In this document: positions 6,257-12,943 of the stretch, piece after piece
Layout of the letters: each line of letters begins with the position of its first letter
How positions within the stretch are numbered: the first letter of the stretch is position 1
Source: Desulfobacterales bacterium
GTDB lineage: Bacteria > Desulfobacterota > Desulfobacteria > Desulfobacterales > JAFDCJ01
Reading direction: 5' to 3'
Assembly: GCA_029932495.1 (NCBI GenBank)
Contig: JAOZPY010000034.1
Location: 1 to 13,008 of the forward strand
Length of the DNA stretch: 13,008 bases
Position numbers and translations under genes: made by a program
Notes under the pieces: model-generated
Databases searched by the model: none
Seen by the model: the letters and a program-made list of their open reading frames with translations, nothing else
Told to the model about the DNA's origin: nothing

Positions 6257-7846
6257 ATGTACGACATTCTGATCAAAAATGCACTGATCATTGACGGCAC
6301 CGGCGCAGCGCCTTTTGAAGCGGACCTGGCGGTGCAGAAACAAAAAATCGCATCTGTCGGGGTGCTTAAAAATGCCGACGCATCCCTGGTCATAGACGCC
6401 CGGGGAAATGCCCTGGCCCCCGGATTTATTGATATGCATTCCCATGCCGATTTTTCCCTGCCGACGCTGCCCACCGCTGACAGCCTGGTGCACCAGGGCA
6501 TTACGACAGTGGTGGTCGGCCAATGCGGCCTGTCACCGGCGCCGCTTATGGAGGAGAGCCGGCAAGAAGTGACGGGCGCTATCAGCAGTTTTTTCGGTGA
6601 TGTCGCCAAATCGCTGCCCTGGCGCGAGTGGTCCTCATTTGGTGATTTCGCGGCCTTTCTGGCCCGCCAGGGCTGTTCATTGAATATCGCCGCCCTGGTG
6701 GGCCACGGTGTTATCCGGGCGGGGGTAATGGGTTTTGGCGAAGGCCGGGCCAATGCCGATCAGATGGCCCGCATGCAGCAGGAACTCATCGCGGCCATGC
6801 AGCAGGGGGCCATCGGGTTGAGCACCGGCCTGATTTACCCCCCGGGCTCTTTTACCTCCACCGAAGAGCTGATCGAGCTGACCCGGGTTGTGGGAGCGCG
6901 AAACGGTTTTTATTTCAGCCATATCCGCGATGAAGGCGACGGCCTGCTGGAAGCTGTGGCCGAGGCCATCCGCATCGGCCGGGAAACCGGAGCTGCGGTC
7001 CAAATCAGCCATTTCAAGGCTGCGGCCCGGCCGAACTGGGAAAAATCCACCCAGGCCCTTGAACTTATCCAGCAGGCCCGGGAAGATGGGCTGGATGTAA
7101 CCGCCGACATGTATCCCTACCGCGCCGGCAGCACCATCCTGGTGGCCATGCTGCCGCAGTGGGCCCATGTCGGTGGCCCCGAACAAACGCTGAAACGGCT
7201 GGCCGATCCGGACCAGCGCCGCAAAATGACCGCCGACATGCAAACCGGGGGCTTCGCCCGCGGGATCGGCTGGGAAGACGTGCTGATCACCGAATCGCCC
7301 TCCCACACCCGCTACGAGGGACGCTATGTCTCGCAACTGGCGGCGGATGCCGGCAAAATGCCTTATGACTGGGTATTTGATGCCCTTTTGGAGACCCGAC
7401 TGGATATTACCATGGCCATGTTCGGCATGTCGGAGGAAAACCGTCGCCGGGAGATCGTGTTTCCAACCATGATGATCGGCACCGACGGCCTCGGGCTGGC
7501 CCCCGGCGGCCCGCTGGCCGCAGGTGTGCCCCACCCGCGCAGCTATGGCACCTTTGCCCGGGTGCTGGGCCGCTATGTGCGTGAGCTGAAAATCCTAAAG
7601 CTGGAAGAAGCCATTCACAAAATGACCGGCATGCCGGCCAAAAAGCTGCGCCTCGCAGATCGCGGGCTCATCAAGGCCGGGCTGGCCGCCGACCTGGTCA
7701 TTTTTGATCCCCAAAGCGTTTCAGACCCGGCGACATATGAAAACCCGCACCAGTATGCCACGGGGATCTCCCACGTACTGGTCAACGGCCGGCCGGTGAT
7801 CCAGGATGCCGCCCACACCGGCGCTCGTCCCGGATTGCTTTTGTAA
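6257..7846 (+). CDS. N-acyl-D-amino-acid deacylase / D-aminoacylase family amidohydrolase
   Basis: The 529-residue protein belongs to the amidohydrolase superfamily, in the D-aminoacylase group, which releases D-amino acids (or dipeptides) from N-acyl derivatives. Ligands at the positions expected for this group are His61 and His63 in DMHSHAD, Cys90 in GQCG (the characteristic cysteine metal ligand), His222 in FSHIRDEGDG, His252 in QISHFKA, and catalytic Asp410 in GTDG. The N-terminal beta-sandwich strand (YDILIKNALIIDGTG, 2-16) and its C-terminal return (GLAADLVIFDP, 475-485) are both present, so the protein is complete. ATG 6257 is preceded by CTGGAG five bases away. A longer form from TTG 6218 would overlap the hydrolase gene and adds nothing family-like. 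D-hydantoinase or N-acyl-D-glutamate deacylase activity cannot be excluded. No signal peptide is seen. Confidence 0.93.
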   Translation: MYDILIKNALIIDGTGAAPFEADLAVQKQKIASVGVLKNADASLVIDARGNALAPGFIDMHSHADFSLPTLPTADSLVHQGITTVVVGQCGLSPAPLMEESRQEVTGAISSFFGDVAKSLPWREWSSFGDFAAFLARQGCSLNIAALVGHGVIRAGVMGFGEGRANADQMARMQQELIAAMQQGAIGLSTGLIYPPGSFTSTEELIELTRVVGARNGFYFSHIRDEGDGLLEAVAEAIRIGRETGAAVQISHFKAAARPNWEKSTQALELIQQAREDGLDVTADMYPYRAGSTILVAMLPQWAHVGGPEQTLKRLADPDQRRKMTADMQTGGFARGIGWEDVLITESPSHTRYEGRYVSQLAADAGKMPYDWVFDALLETRLDITMAMFGMSEENRRREIVFPTMMIGTDGLGLAPGGPLAAGVPHPRSYGTFARVLGRYVRELKILKLEEAIHKMTGMPAKKLRLADRGLIKAGLAADLVIFDPQSVSDPATYENPHQYATGISHVLVNGRPVIQDAAHTGARPGLLL

Positions 7847-7848
7847 CT

Positions 7849-7885
7849 AAAAAAATTGCGCTCGGTGCGCGTAATATTCATTTTG
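7849..7885 (+). terminator. weak terminator-like hairpin after the deacylase gene
   Basis: A run of seven A (7849-7855) leads into a seven-pair stem, ATTGCGC (7855-7861) with GCGTAAT (7869-7875), one pair being G-U. The loop is seven bases and a short T-rich tail (ATTCATTTT) follows. It starts just after the TAA at 7844-7846. The tail is interrupted, so termination efficiency is doubtful. Confidence 0.3.
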
Positions 7886-7996
7886 GATTCGCTCCCGGTG
7901 TCCATTTTGAGCGCTATTGATGTTGAAAACTTGAAAGTGTGAATTGAGATTCGTAACAACGCAAAGACGCATGAACCCTTTCAAGGGAGCCCACCC

Positions 7997-8314
7997 ATGA
8001 AACAGCTCAATCTTTACGAGAAAAACGGTTTTTCAGAAAAGGCCTTTAAAAGCCTGCTGGTACATGATTCGCCGTATTTTAAAATCCTTAATTTCAACTT
8101 TAAAGCCGGCCAGGAGCTTGCCGTGCACAGCCATGACATTGAAGGGCAGGTGAGCCTGGTGATTCTCGAGGGTGAAGGGGAGTTTCTGGGAAAAGACGGC
8201 GCCGCCCTGCCGGCAAAACCCGGCGACGTGGTGATCAGCGATATCGCCGAGCCCCACGGGTTGCGTGCCAAAACCGACCTGAGGTTGCTGGTTACGATCG
8301 CCCCACCGATATAG
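7997..8314 (+). CDS. small single-domain cupin protein
   Basis: This 105-residue protein is one cupin beta-barrel. Motif 1 is represented by HSHDIEGQVSLVILEGEGEF (44-63) and motif 2 by PGDVVISDIAEPHGLRA (75-91). Likely metal ligands are His44, His46 and His87, with Gln51 at the place usually filled by Glu or Gln. Such proteins range from small dioxygenases and isomerases to simple metal-binding or ligand-sensing barrels; nothing here tells which. The ATG has GGGAG eight bases upstream. It sits 150 bp after the deacylase gene, separated by a terminator-like hairpin, so co-transcription is uncertain. The stop codon abuts a palindromic repeat, and the next gene is on the opposite strand. Confidence 0.88.
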   Translation: MKQLNLYEKNGFSEKAFKSLLVHDSPYFKILNFNFKAGQELAVHSHDIEGQVSLVILEGEGEFLGKDGAALPAKPGDVVISDIAEPHGLRAKTDLRLLVTIAPPI

Positions 8315-8455
8315 TTTCCATCCAAAAATGGCCCTTTTTCCAATGTGCTGCGTTCTCCGCAGGTTTACTTCATCGACGTACTACAAGTACGCCTCTTCGT
8401 AAACCTTTGTGCGGTCTTGCACATCGAAAAAATTGCTCATTTTCAAATTGGTAAA
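8315..8455. repeat. palindromic intergenic element A
   Basis: An imperfect inverted repeat is centred on 8384. The core ACGTACTACAAGTACGC (8376-8392) has GTAC on each side of five bases. Further paired blocks are GGTTTAC with GTAAACC, CCGCA with TGCGG (bulged) and ATGTGC (8343-8348) with GCACAT (8419-8424). More diffuse pairing of A/T-rich blocks (CTTTTTCC with CGAAAAAA, AAAATGG with CTCATTTT) continues outward to about 8315 and 8455. The element starts immediately after the cupin stop codon. The reverse complement of its core matches the core of element B at 15 of 17 bases. Confidence 0.75.
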
Positions 8456-8474
8456 TTTTATTCGAAATCTTTAA

Positions 8475-8612
8475 CTGGCTTCAAAACTATTAGATCTCGC
8501 CTGAGGGCAAGGCGCGATGCGGTTCAAAAGCGCAGCGTACACGTAGTACGTGAGCATTTTGGACCGCATCGTAACGCCGCCATCGGGTGAGAGATGATGG
8601 TTTTGAATTCAG
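8475..8612. repeat. palindromic intergenic element B
   Basis: A 138-bp inverted repeat is centred on 8543, with arms of about 66 bases pairing at roughly 70% of positions. Clear blocks are CTGNNTTCAAAAC at the outer end, TCTC-CC-GA, CGATGCGGT with ACCGCATCG, CAAAA with TTTTG, and the core GCGTACACGTAGTACGT (8535-8551). The right end is the base before the TTA that is the mltD stop codon on the minus strand. It could act as a bidirectional terminator between the convergent cupin and mltD genes, or be a member of a dispersed repeat family. Confidence 0.8.
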
Positions 8613-10856
8613 TTACACGTTTTTTTCCACGACGGGGATTAACAGCTTCTGCGACGGGATCAAGGCATTGAAGTCCACATCGGCGTTGTAATGTTTGATC
8701 AGCCACAGGGGCAGTTCAAACTCACGCCGGGAAAGGGTCCAGATATTGTCGCCCCTTTTGACCCGATAGGTCAGCACCTTTTCAACCCGGTAGGACGCAA
8801 AAAAATCTTCGGCCAGTTGCTGGTGATACTCAAAGCGTTTTTCTTCAAATGCTTCCTTGCCGACCCGGAAAAGCGGAATTTTGATTTTCTGGTTCAGGTG
8901 TAAAATCCTGCCATAGCGCAGCCCGTTTAACCGCCGCAGCTGCCGGGCGGAAACTCCCAGCCAGTCGGCATAGTGCCCCAGGGTTTCTTCCACCTCCACC
9001 CGGATCAGACCGAATGTTTTACCCTCCTGACACCAGACGCGTTCAACGCCGTAATTTCCCAGAACCACCTCGGCTGGCTTGACCCGTGGCGCATAAACAA
9101 CCGGTTGAAACGGACTGCCAGTCCGTACCGTCGGGGCGCCGCCGCCGGAGTTGTCTTTCTCCGGCTCCAGATCGGCAGTGGCGCTTATCCGCACTGAAGA
9201 ATACCCGGCCGGCACGGGGTTGGATCCGACGGTCTTTGCTTCTTGTTTCTCAGCGGCCAGCATGGAATTCCTCGACCAATAACGGGAGTTGTCAGCGCTG
9301 GCCAGCATGATTTTAGCCGGAAGTGTTGATGACGACCCCGGACAGCCGGATGCAACCACAGCGGCCCCGGACATTTTGCTTTCCGGTGCCGGCCAAACGC
9401 CCATAAGTGGATCCACGTAAGCGATATAGGAATCGCCCCCCCGGCCAGCCGGCGGTTGACTGCCGGTCTGAGCCGCCCGGGCCGTGACGGAGGTTGCCAC
9501 GCTTCTGGAGGGTGGGGCTTTTGGCAATTGATATCCGGCGGCTGGGATGCGCAGGGTCTGCTGCACGTAAACGGTGGCCCGGCGGTCCAGGTTATTGGCG
9601 GCAATCAAATCCCTGAGCCGGACCCCGTGCCGCTGGGCAATCTTGCCGGCCGTATCCCCCCGCTGCACCGTATAGATATGGCTGTGTTTCTGGCTGTGCT
9701 TGTACAGTTTTTGCGGCAGCCCGGCTATCAGGGTCTGCCAGTTTTCATCATCCTGGTACGGCAGGCGCAGACTGTAGCCCGGCGGCACGTATTTACGTCC
9801 CTGCAAGACCGGATGCCTCAAGGCGGGGTTGAGCCGGCGCAGGTCGGCAAGTTCCAGGTGCAGGTGCCGGGCGACCTCCGGCAACGACACATACCCGGTT
9901 AGCACCATTTCCCGGCTTCTAACGGGTGTGTCCAGTTTAAGATCACCAAAATATTGACGGTAATTTTTGGCCGCCTGCCGGGCGGCCAAAAACTCGGAAT
10001 AAAAATTGCGTGAAGCAAACTTGAAAATCCGGCTGCGATAGCTTTTAAAAATCGCCTCATAACTTCCCCGGGAACGCAAAGCACGCAGCATACCGGCAGT
10101 TCCATGGTTGTATGCAGTGATGGCCAGGGGCCAGTCCTGCAGTCGACGATAATTTTGCCGCAGCAGTTTGGCCGCTGCCCGGGAAGAACGCAGGGGATCC
10201 CGGCGCTCATCAATGGCATAGCCGACCCGCATGTAATACTTGCCCGTGGAACGGGTGAACTGCCAGATACCGGCGGCCCCGAATTTGCTGTAAGCCTTCG
10301 GGTTAAAGGAGGATTCAACGTGCGGCAGGTAGGCCAGGTCCTCGGGCAAACCGGCCTCGCGAAAAACAGCGCGGATAGCGTCAATGTAGGCCCCGGAACG
10401 GACAAGACCCTCACGAAAGCGGTCTTTTTGCCCCACCTGGCAGCGCAGGTTTCGCATGGCCGCGCGAAACTGTGCCGCCCCGGCATCCGGGCCGAACATC
10501 CCGGCCACGCGCCGTTCAAGGGAATTTGAGGGGGCCCTGCCCCGCATCAATCCGGCCAGTACGGCCTTGTACTGCTTCTTGGCCCTGTTAATGCGTTTGC
10601 GGTTAATTCGTCGGCCCCCGGGGCTGTATGCATCAGCCAGCTTGATTACCCCGTAAATCCGGTCCAGATGGTGTTTGTCATGAATCACGCCCTCATCAGA
10701 TGAATAGCGGGTGTAAATCTGCGTCCAGAAAGAAACGTTGGGCTGGATGCAGTCCGGAAGGGGAAAAGGATCGGATTGGGCCCGGGCCTGTTGCTGCAAC
10801 ATGCCGCAGATCGATGCAACGGTCAAAACGGCAACGACAATAATTCGTTTCCACAT
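8613..10856 (-). CDS. mltD: MltD-like lytic transglycosylase with multiple LysM domains
   Basis: The 747-residue periplasmic enzyme cleaves the MurNAc-GlcNAc bond of peptidoglycan, forming 1,6-anhydro-MurNAc. From ATG 10856 it has: signal peptide 1-26 (MWKRIIVV start, ARA cleavage before QSDP); SLT catalytic domain with Glu181 in PHVESSFNPKAYSKFGAAGIWQF-type sequence (E at 181, GAAGIWQF at 193-200) and AYNHG at 248-252; a MltD-type module around 315-365 (LTGYVSLPEV, LNPALR); a LysM at about 395-437 (YTVQRGDTAGKIAQRHG); a low-complexity Ser/Ala/Pro linker of about 155 residues (442-597); and two further LysM-like units at 611-662 and 697-743 (YRVKRGDNIWTLS). Classical E. coli MltD is a lipoprotein, but here the only early Cys is preceded by Ile and is a poor lipobox. 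ATG has GGGGG nine bases upstream, better than in-frame TTG 10865. Confidence 0.93.
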   Translation of the reverse strand: MWKRIIVVAVLTVASICGMLQQQARAQSDPFPLPDCIQPNVSFWTQIYTRYSSDEGVIHDKHHLDRIYGVIKLADAYSPGGRRINRKRINRAKKQYKAVLAGLMRGRAPSNSLERRVAGMFGPDAGAAQFRAAMRNLRCQVGQKDRFREGLVRSGAYIDAIRAVFREAGLPEDLAYLPHVESSFNPKAYSKFGAAGIWQFTRSTGKYYMRVGYAIDERRDPLRSSRAAAKLLRQNYRRLQDWPLAITAYNHGTAGMLRALRSRGSYEAIFKSYRSRIFKFASRNFYSEFLAARQAAKNYRQYFGDLKLDTPVRSREMVLTGYVSLPEVARHLHLELADLRRLNPALRHPVLQGRKYVPPGYSLRLPYQDDENWQTLIAGLPQKLYKHSQKHSHIYTVQRGDTAGKIAQRHGVRLRDLIAANNLDRRATVYVQQTLRIPAAGYQLPKAPPSRSVATSVTARAAQTGSQPPAGRGGDSYIAYVDPLMGVWPAPESKMSGAAVVASGCPGSSSTLPAKIMLASADNSRYWSRNSMLAAEKQEAKTVGSNPVPAGYSSVRISATADLEPEKDNSGGGAPTVRTGSPFQPVVYAPRVKPAEVVLGNYGVERVWCQEGKTFGLIRVEVEETLGHYADWLGVSARQLRRLNGLRYGRILHLNQKIKIPLFRVGKEAFEEKRFEYHQQLAEDFFASYRVEKVLTYRVKRGDNIWTLSRREFELPLWLIKHYNADVDFNALIPSQKLLIPVVEKNV

Positions 10857-10918
10857 CAAATTCAACCCCCGAAAGGCTTTGTGAACAAACCTGGTCGACT
10901 TTTTCGATACTGCCTGGG

Positions 10919-10924
10919 ATTATA
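10919..10924 (-). promoter_or_regulatory. candidate -10 box of mltD
   Basis: On the minus strand TATAAT occurs within GCTTATATAAT, about 63 bases before the mltD ATG. The expected -35 position holds no good TTGACA match, so this is a -10-only guess. Confidence 0.3.
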
Positions 10925-11162
10925 TAAGCAATAAATACGCCAGAATCCGCAAATATTATTTTCATCATGTTATTTCAGTAGGTTATAATTACAAGCTGTG
11001 AAATGTCCCTTGAAAATTACGCCGCAATTATGTCAAAATGCCGCAAATTGTTTGCATATTGACGCTGGCGGCAGCTGTATCGGATGCTGTAAAATATTCG
11101 CCGTGGGTGCCGGAACTCACCGCATGTTTTCGATTTTGGCAGGCTGTCTTCTTAGATTCTTA

Positions 11163-11178
11163 TTGACAGCGAATGTCA
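11163..11178 (+). promoter_or_regulatory. TTGACA box within a TGACA-N5-TGTCA dyad upstream of the stress protein gene
   Basis: The arms TGACA (11164-11168) and TGTCA (11174-11178) are exact reverse complements, and TTGACA overlaps the left arm. It resembles the half-site style of CRP/FNR-family operators only loosely. It lies about 245 bp before the ATG at 11424, far for a direct promoter. Weak call. Confidence 0.2.
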
Positions 11179-11423
11179 CGTTGTGGCAAAAAGAGTCTAT
11201 ATATCCAGATGAAAACCAGCTTGGGATATCCGGCCCAGATTCGATCATTTCTTCAGAATTCTTCAACCTTTTGAGTGCATTGCACCTGATATCCAATGTC
11301 AGCTTCGTCGCTGGTGCTGCCCCGGGAAAGGCAACAATCGGCTGAATGCACTTTTTTTGTTCTCCGCCGCCCGGCAACCACCACCGACGCATTGAATCAC
11401 AACCTGAAACAGGGGGGGACATG

Positions 11424-11888
11424 ATGGACATCCAAAAAATATTGCTTCCATTTAATTTCACGCCCAATGACCACAAAGCCGTGGAGTTTGCCATCCAGGC
11501 CTTTGCACATCTGGAGGAAGTTGAGCTCACCGTTTTTTTTGCCTATACCCCCGTTCCCGAGATCGAAACCCAGGACGCCTCGGTTATGGGCAAGCTGAAG
11601 GCAAACCTGAGTTACCTTGGGCAAAAAGTCATGCAACAGGAAGCCGAACTGAACAAGGTGCGGGAAAAATTGGTCCAGGGCGGTTTTGGGGAAGGCCGGG
11701 TGAAAACAGTTTTCAAAGCCCGCAAGAAAGACATCGCCGCCGAAATCGTCGAGCTCGCAGCCCGGGATCATTTTAACGTGATCGTCATTAATCACAAACC
11801 GGGAAAAGCCACCCGATTTTTTACCGGAAATGTTTTCAGCAAAGTTGTCAACGCCGTTAAAGATATTACGGTCTGCATTGTATCCTGA
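11424..11888 (+). CDS. universal stress protein (UspA) family protein
   Basis: A 154-residue single-domain Usp fold protein, beginning MDIQKILLPFNFTPND, the usual first beta strand and nucleotide-loop region. The C-terminus keeps the family layout: VIVINHKPG, then FFTGNVFSKVVNAVKDITVCIV as last helix and strand. The ATP-binding signature G-2x-G-9x-G-(S/T) is degenerate: the final GS/GT is Gly-Asn and the first paired glycines are missing. It may therefore be a non-ATP-binding type. A seven-G ribosome site (11412-11418) sits best for ATG 11424; ATG 11421 is possible and adds one Met. A longer frame back to 11346 has no ribosome site and adds a Pro/His-rich stretch unlike Usp. The GAF gene starts 41 bp downstream on the same strand, suggesting one transcript. 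Confidence 0.88.
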   Translation: MDIQKILLPFNFTPNDHKAVEFAIQAFAHLEEVELTVFFAYTPVPEIETQDASVMGKLKANLSYLGQKVMQQEAELNKVREKLVQGGFGEGRVKTVFKARKKDIAAEIVELAARDHFNVIVINHKPGKATRFFTGNVFSKVVNAVKDITVCIVS

Positions 11889-11929
11889 GAACTTCGACAA
11901 TGCCGTAAAAAAAGGTGAGGAGGAATCCC

Positions 11930-12496
11930 ATGGAAAGCAAAGAAGTAATCGACATCGACATATTCAAAGCCGTCACCCGGGCCATCGCTCAATCGGACAA
12001 TCTTGAAATTATGGCTGCCCATTTAACCCAGTTGCTGGTCGGCATGCTGGACATCAAAGGCAGCAGTATTTTTGCCCTCAACCCGGAAAGCGGCGAGTTG
12101 GAAGTGCTGGCCAGCTTCGGGCTGAGCATCGACTATATGAACAAGGGCCCGCTGATGATAAAAAAAAGCATTCGTGCGACCACCAAGGGCGTACCGACCA
12201 TTGTCCGTGACGTGGAAAAAACAGACCAGCTGCAATATCCCCGGGAAGCCCGCAACGAGGGTATCGGTTCCATCATTTCATTGCCGATCATGTTTTACGG
12301 CCGGGTGATCGGAGAACTTCGCCTTTATCACCGTCAGCCGTGGGATATATCCGAAAAAGATGTGGACTCCCTGGAGCTGCTGGCTGAAAACATCGGCCTG
12401 GCAATGATGTATACCCGCCTGTTAAACGCATTGCAGGAGGTCAAAGAAACCGTCAACGAAGTGCACTCGGTCTGGCTCAATGCCCTGGCCAAATGA
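11930..12496 (+). CDS. stand-alone GAF-domain protein
   Basis: The 188-residue cytosolic protein consists of a GAF sensor domain over about residues 8-165. Helix 1 is IFKAVTRAIAQSDNLEIMAAHLTQ; then come LVGMLDIKGSSIFALNPESGELEVLASFGL, VPTIVRDVEKTDQLQYP, and GSIISLPIMFYGRVIGELRLY, all typical GAF elements. The final helix (LELLAENIGLAMMYTRLLNAL) ends in a coiled-coil-like tail. No histidine kinase, GGDEF or HTH output domain is attached, so it must act through a partner or as a small-molecule binding protein. It contains no cysteine, so Cys-based sensing or tetrapyrrole attachment is excluded. The ATG has GAGGAGGA six bases upstream; GTG 11915 overlaps that site and is unlikely. It is flanked by Usp (41 bp) and the HTH/two-CW gene (75 bp). 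Confidence 0.87.
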   Translation: MESKEVIDIDIFKAVTRAIAQSDNLEIMAAHLTQLLVGMLDIKGSSIFALNPESGELEVLASFGLSIDYMNKGPLMIKKSIRATTKGVPTIVRDVEKTDQLQYPREARNEGIGSIISLPIMFYGRVIGELRLYHRQPWDISEKDVDSLELLAENIGLAMMYTRLLNALQEVKETVNEVHSVWLNALAK

Positions 12497-12502
12497 TCGG
12501 TT

Positions 12503-12530
12503 CCAATAAAAAAATTCACTTTTTTATTGG
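12503..12530 (+). terminator. AT-rich hairpin between GAF and HTH/two-CW genes
   Basis: Eleven-pair stem CCAATAAAAAA (12503-12513) with TTTTTTATTGG (12520-12530) and a six-base loop, starting seven bases after the GAF stop codon. There is no T-tract after the stem on the plus strand, and the stem is mostly A-U. It may be a weak terminator, an attenuator or an RNA-processing site rather than a full stop. Confidence 0.35.
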
Positions 12531-12571
12531 CATTCATACCACAATGTAGCATTAAGGAGATCCCGGCTTAA

Positions 12572-12943
12572 ATGAACAGCAGCGAGTTTAAAAATTTCCG
12601 CTCCCAGTTGGACAAGACCCAAAAGCAGATGTCCCAGCTGCTGGGAGTTTCGTTAAAAGCCATCCACAGCTATGAACAGGGCTGGCGCACCATTCCACCG
12701 TCGGTGGAGCGGCAGTTGTATTTTCTGATATCACGCAAAAGCAGCAACGGCCGCAAGGCATGCTGGAGGATAAAAAAATGTCCGGCCGCCCGCAAAAAAC
12801 AGTGCCCGGCCTGGGAGTTCAAAAGCAGCGATCTTTGCTGGTTTATCAACGGCACCATTTGCGAGGGAGCCATTCACAAGGACTGGAAGGAAAAAATGGA
12901 AGTCTGCCGAACCTGCGAAGTTTTCACCAGTCTTTTTCAGTAA
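12572..12943 (+). CDS. HTH protein with C-terminal Cys/Trp-rich (two-CW-type) domain
   Basis: The 123-residue protein joins two parts. Residues 5-53 resemble an Xre/Cro-type helix-turn-helix: FRSQLDKTQKQMSQLLGVSL (10-29) then AIHSYEQGWRTIP (30-42). Residues 62-117 carry seven cysteines, C64, C70, C78, C89, C97, C112 and C115. Two occur as Cys-Trp pairs (C64-W65, C89-W90), one as CPAW (78-81) and the last as CRTC. This matches what I know as the 'two-CW' domain of Desulfobacterota proteins, probably binding zinc or an iron-sulfur cluster, though the ligand is inferred. A DNA-binding metal- or redox-responsive regulator is a reasonable guess. The ATG has AAGGAGA about 12 bases upstream. It follows the GAF gene after a hairpin and may be partly co-transcribed. 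Confidence 0.85.
   Translation: MNSSEFKNFRSQLDKTQKQMSQLLGVSLKAIHSYEQGWRTIPPSVERQLYFLISRKSSNGRKACWRIKKCPAARKKQCPAWEFKSSDLCWFINGTICEGAIHKDWKEKMEVCRTCEVFTSLFQ

Larger units (their letters stand above)
10857..11423. other. 567-bp intergenic region between divergent mltD and the universal stress protein gene
   Basis: The mltD-proximal third is A/T-rich and contains a candidate mltD promoter. The rest holds an open frame (10998-11345, GTG start, with a CIGCC sequence) that lacks a ribosome site and resembles no protein I know; I do not call it. A perfect short dyad TGACA-N5-TGTCA lies at 11164-11178, overlapping a TTGACA box (11163-11168) with no good -10 partner. Several scattered GATATCC words occur at 11203-11295. 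No tRNA, small-RNA or terminator signature was recognised. Confidence 0.6.

Noticed and set aside
6677..7534. 285-codon minus-strand open frame opposite the deacylase
   Set aside because: It is a mirror of the amidohydrolase coding strand, with Gly/His-rich sequence and no motifs.
7855..7950. Imperfect direct repeat CGCTCGGTG...CATTTTG and CGCTCCCGGTG...CATTTTG after the deacylase gene
   Set aside because: Only short blocks match with unequal gaps. It is probably chance similarity around a hairpin.
8315..8612. CRISPR array
   Set aside because: The repeats are inverted palindromes with one shared core, not regularly spaced direct repeats, and no cas genes occur nearby.
10998..11345. 115-codon open frame with a GTG start and a CIGCC sequence
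   Set aside because: There is no ribosome site, no recognisable domain, uneven composition and an A/T-rich start. It lies in a divergent promoter region and is more likely non-coding.
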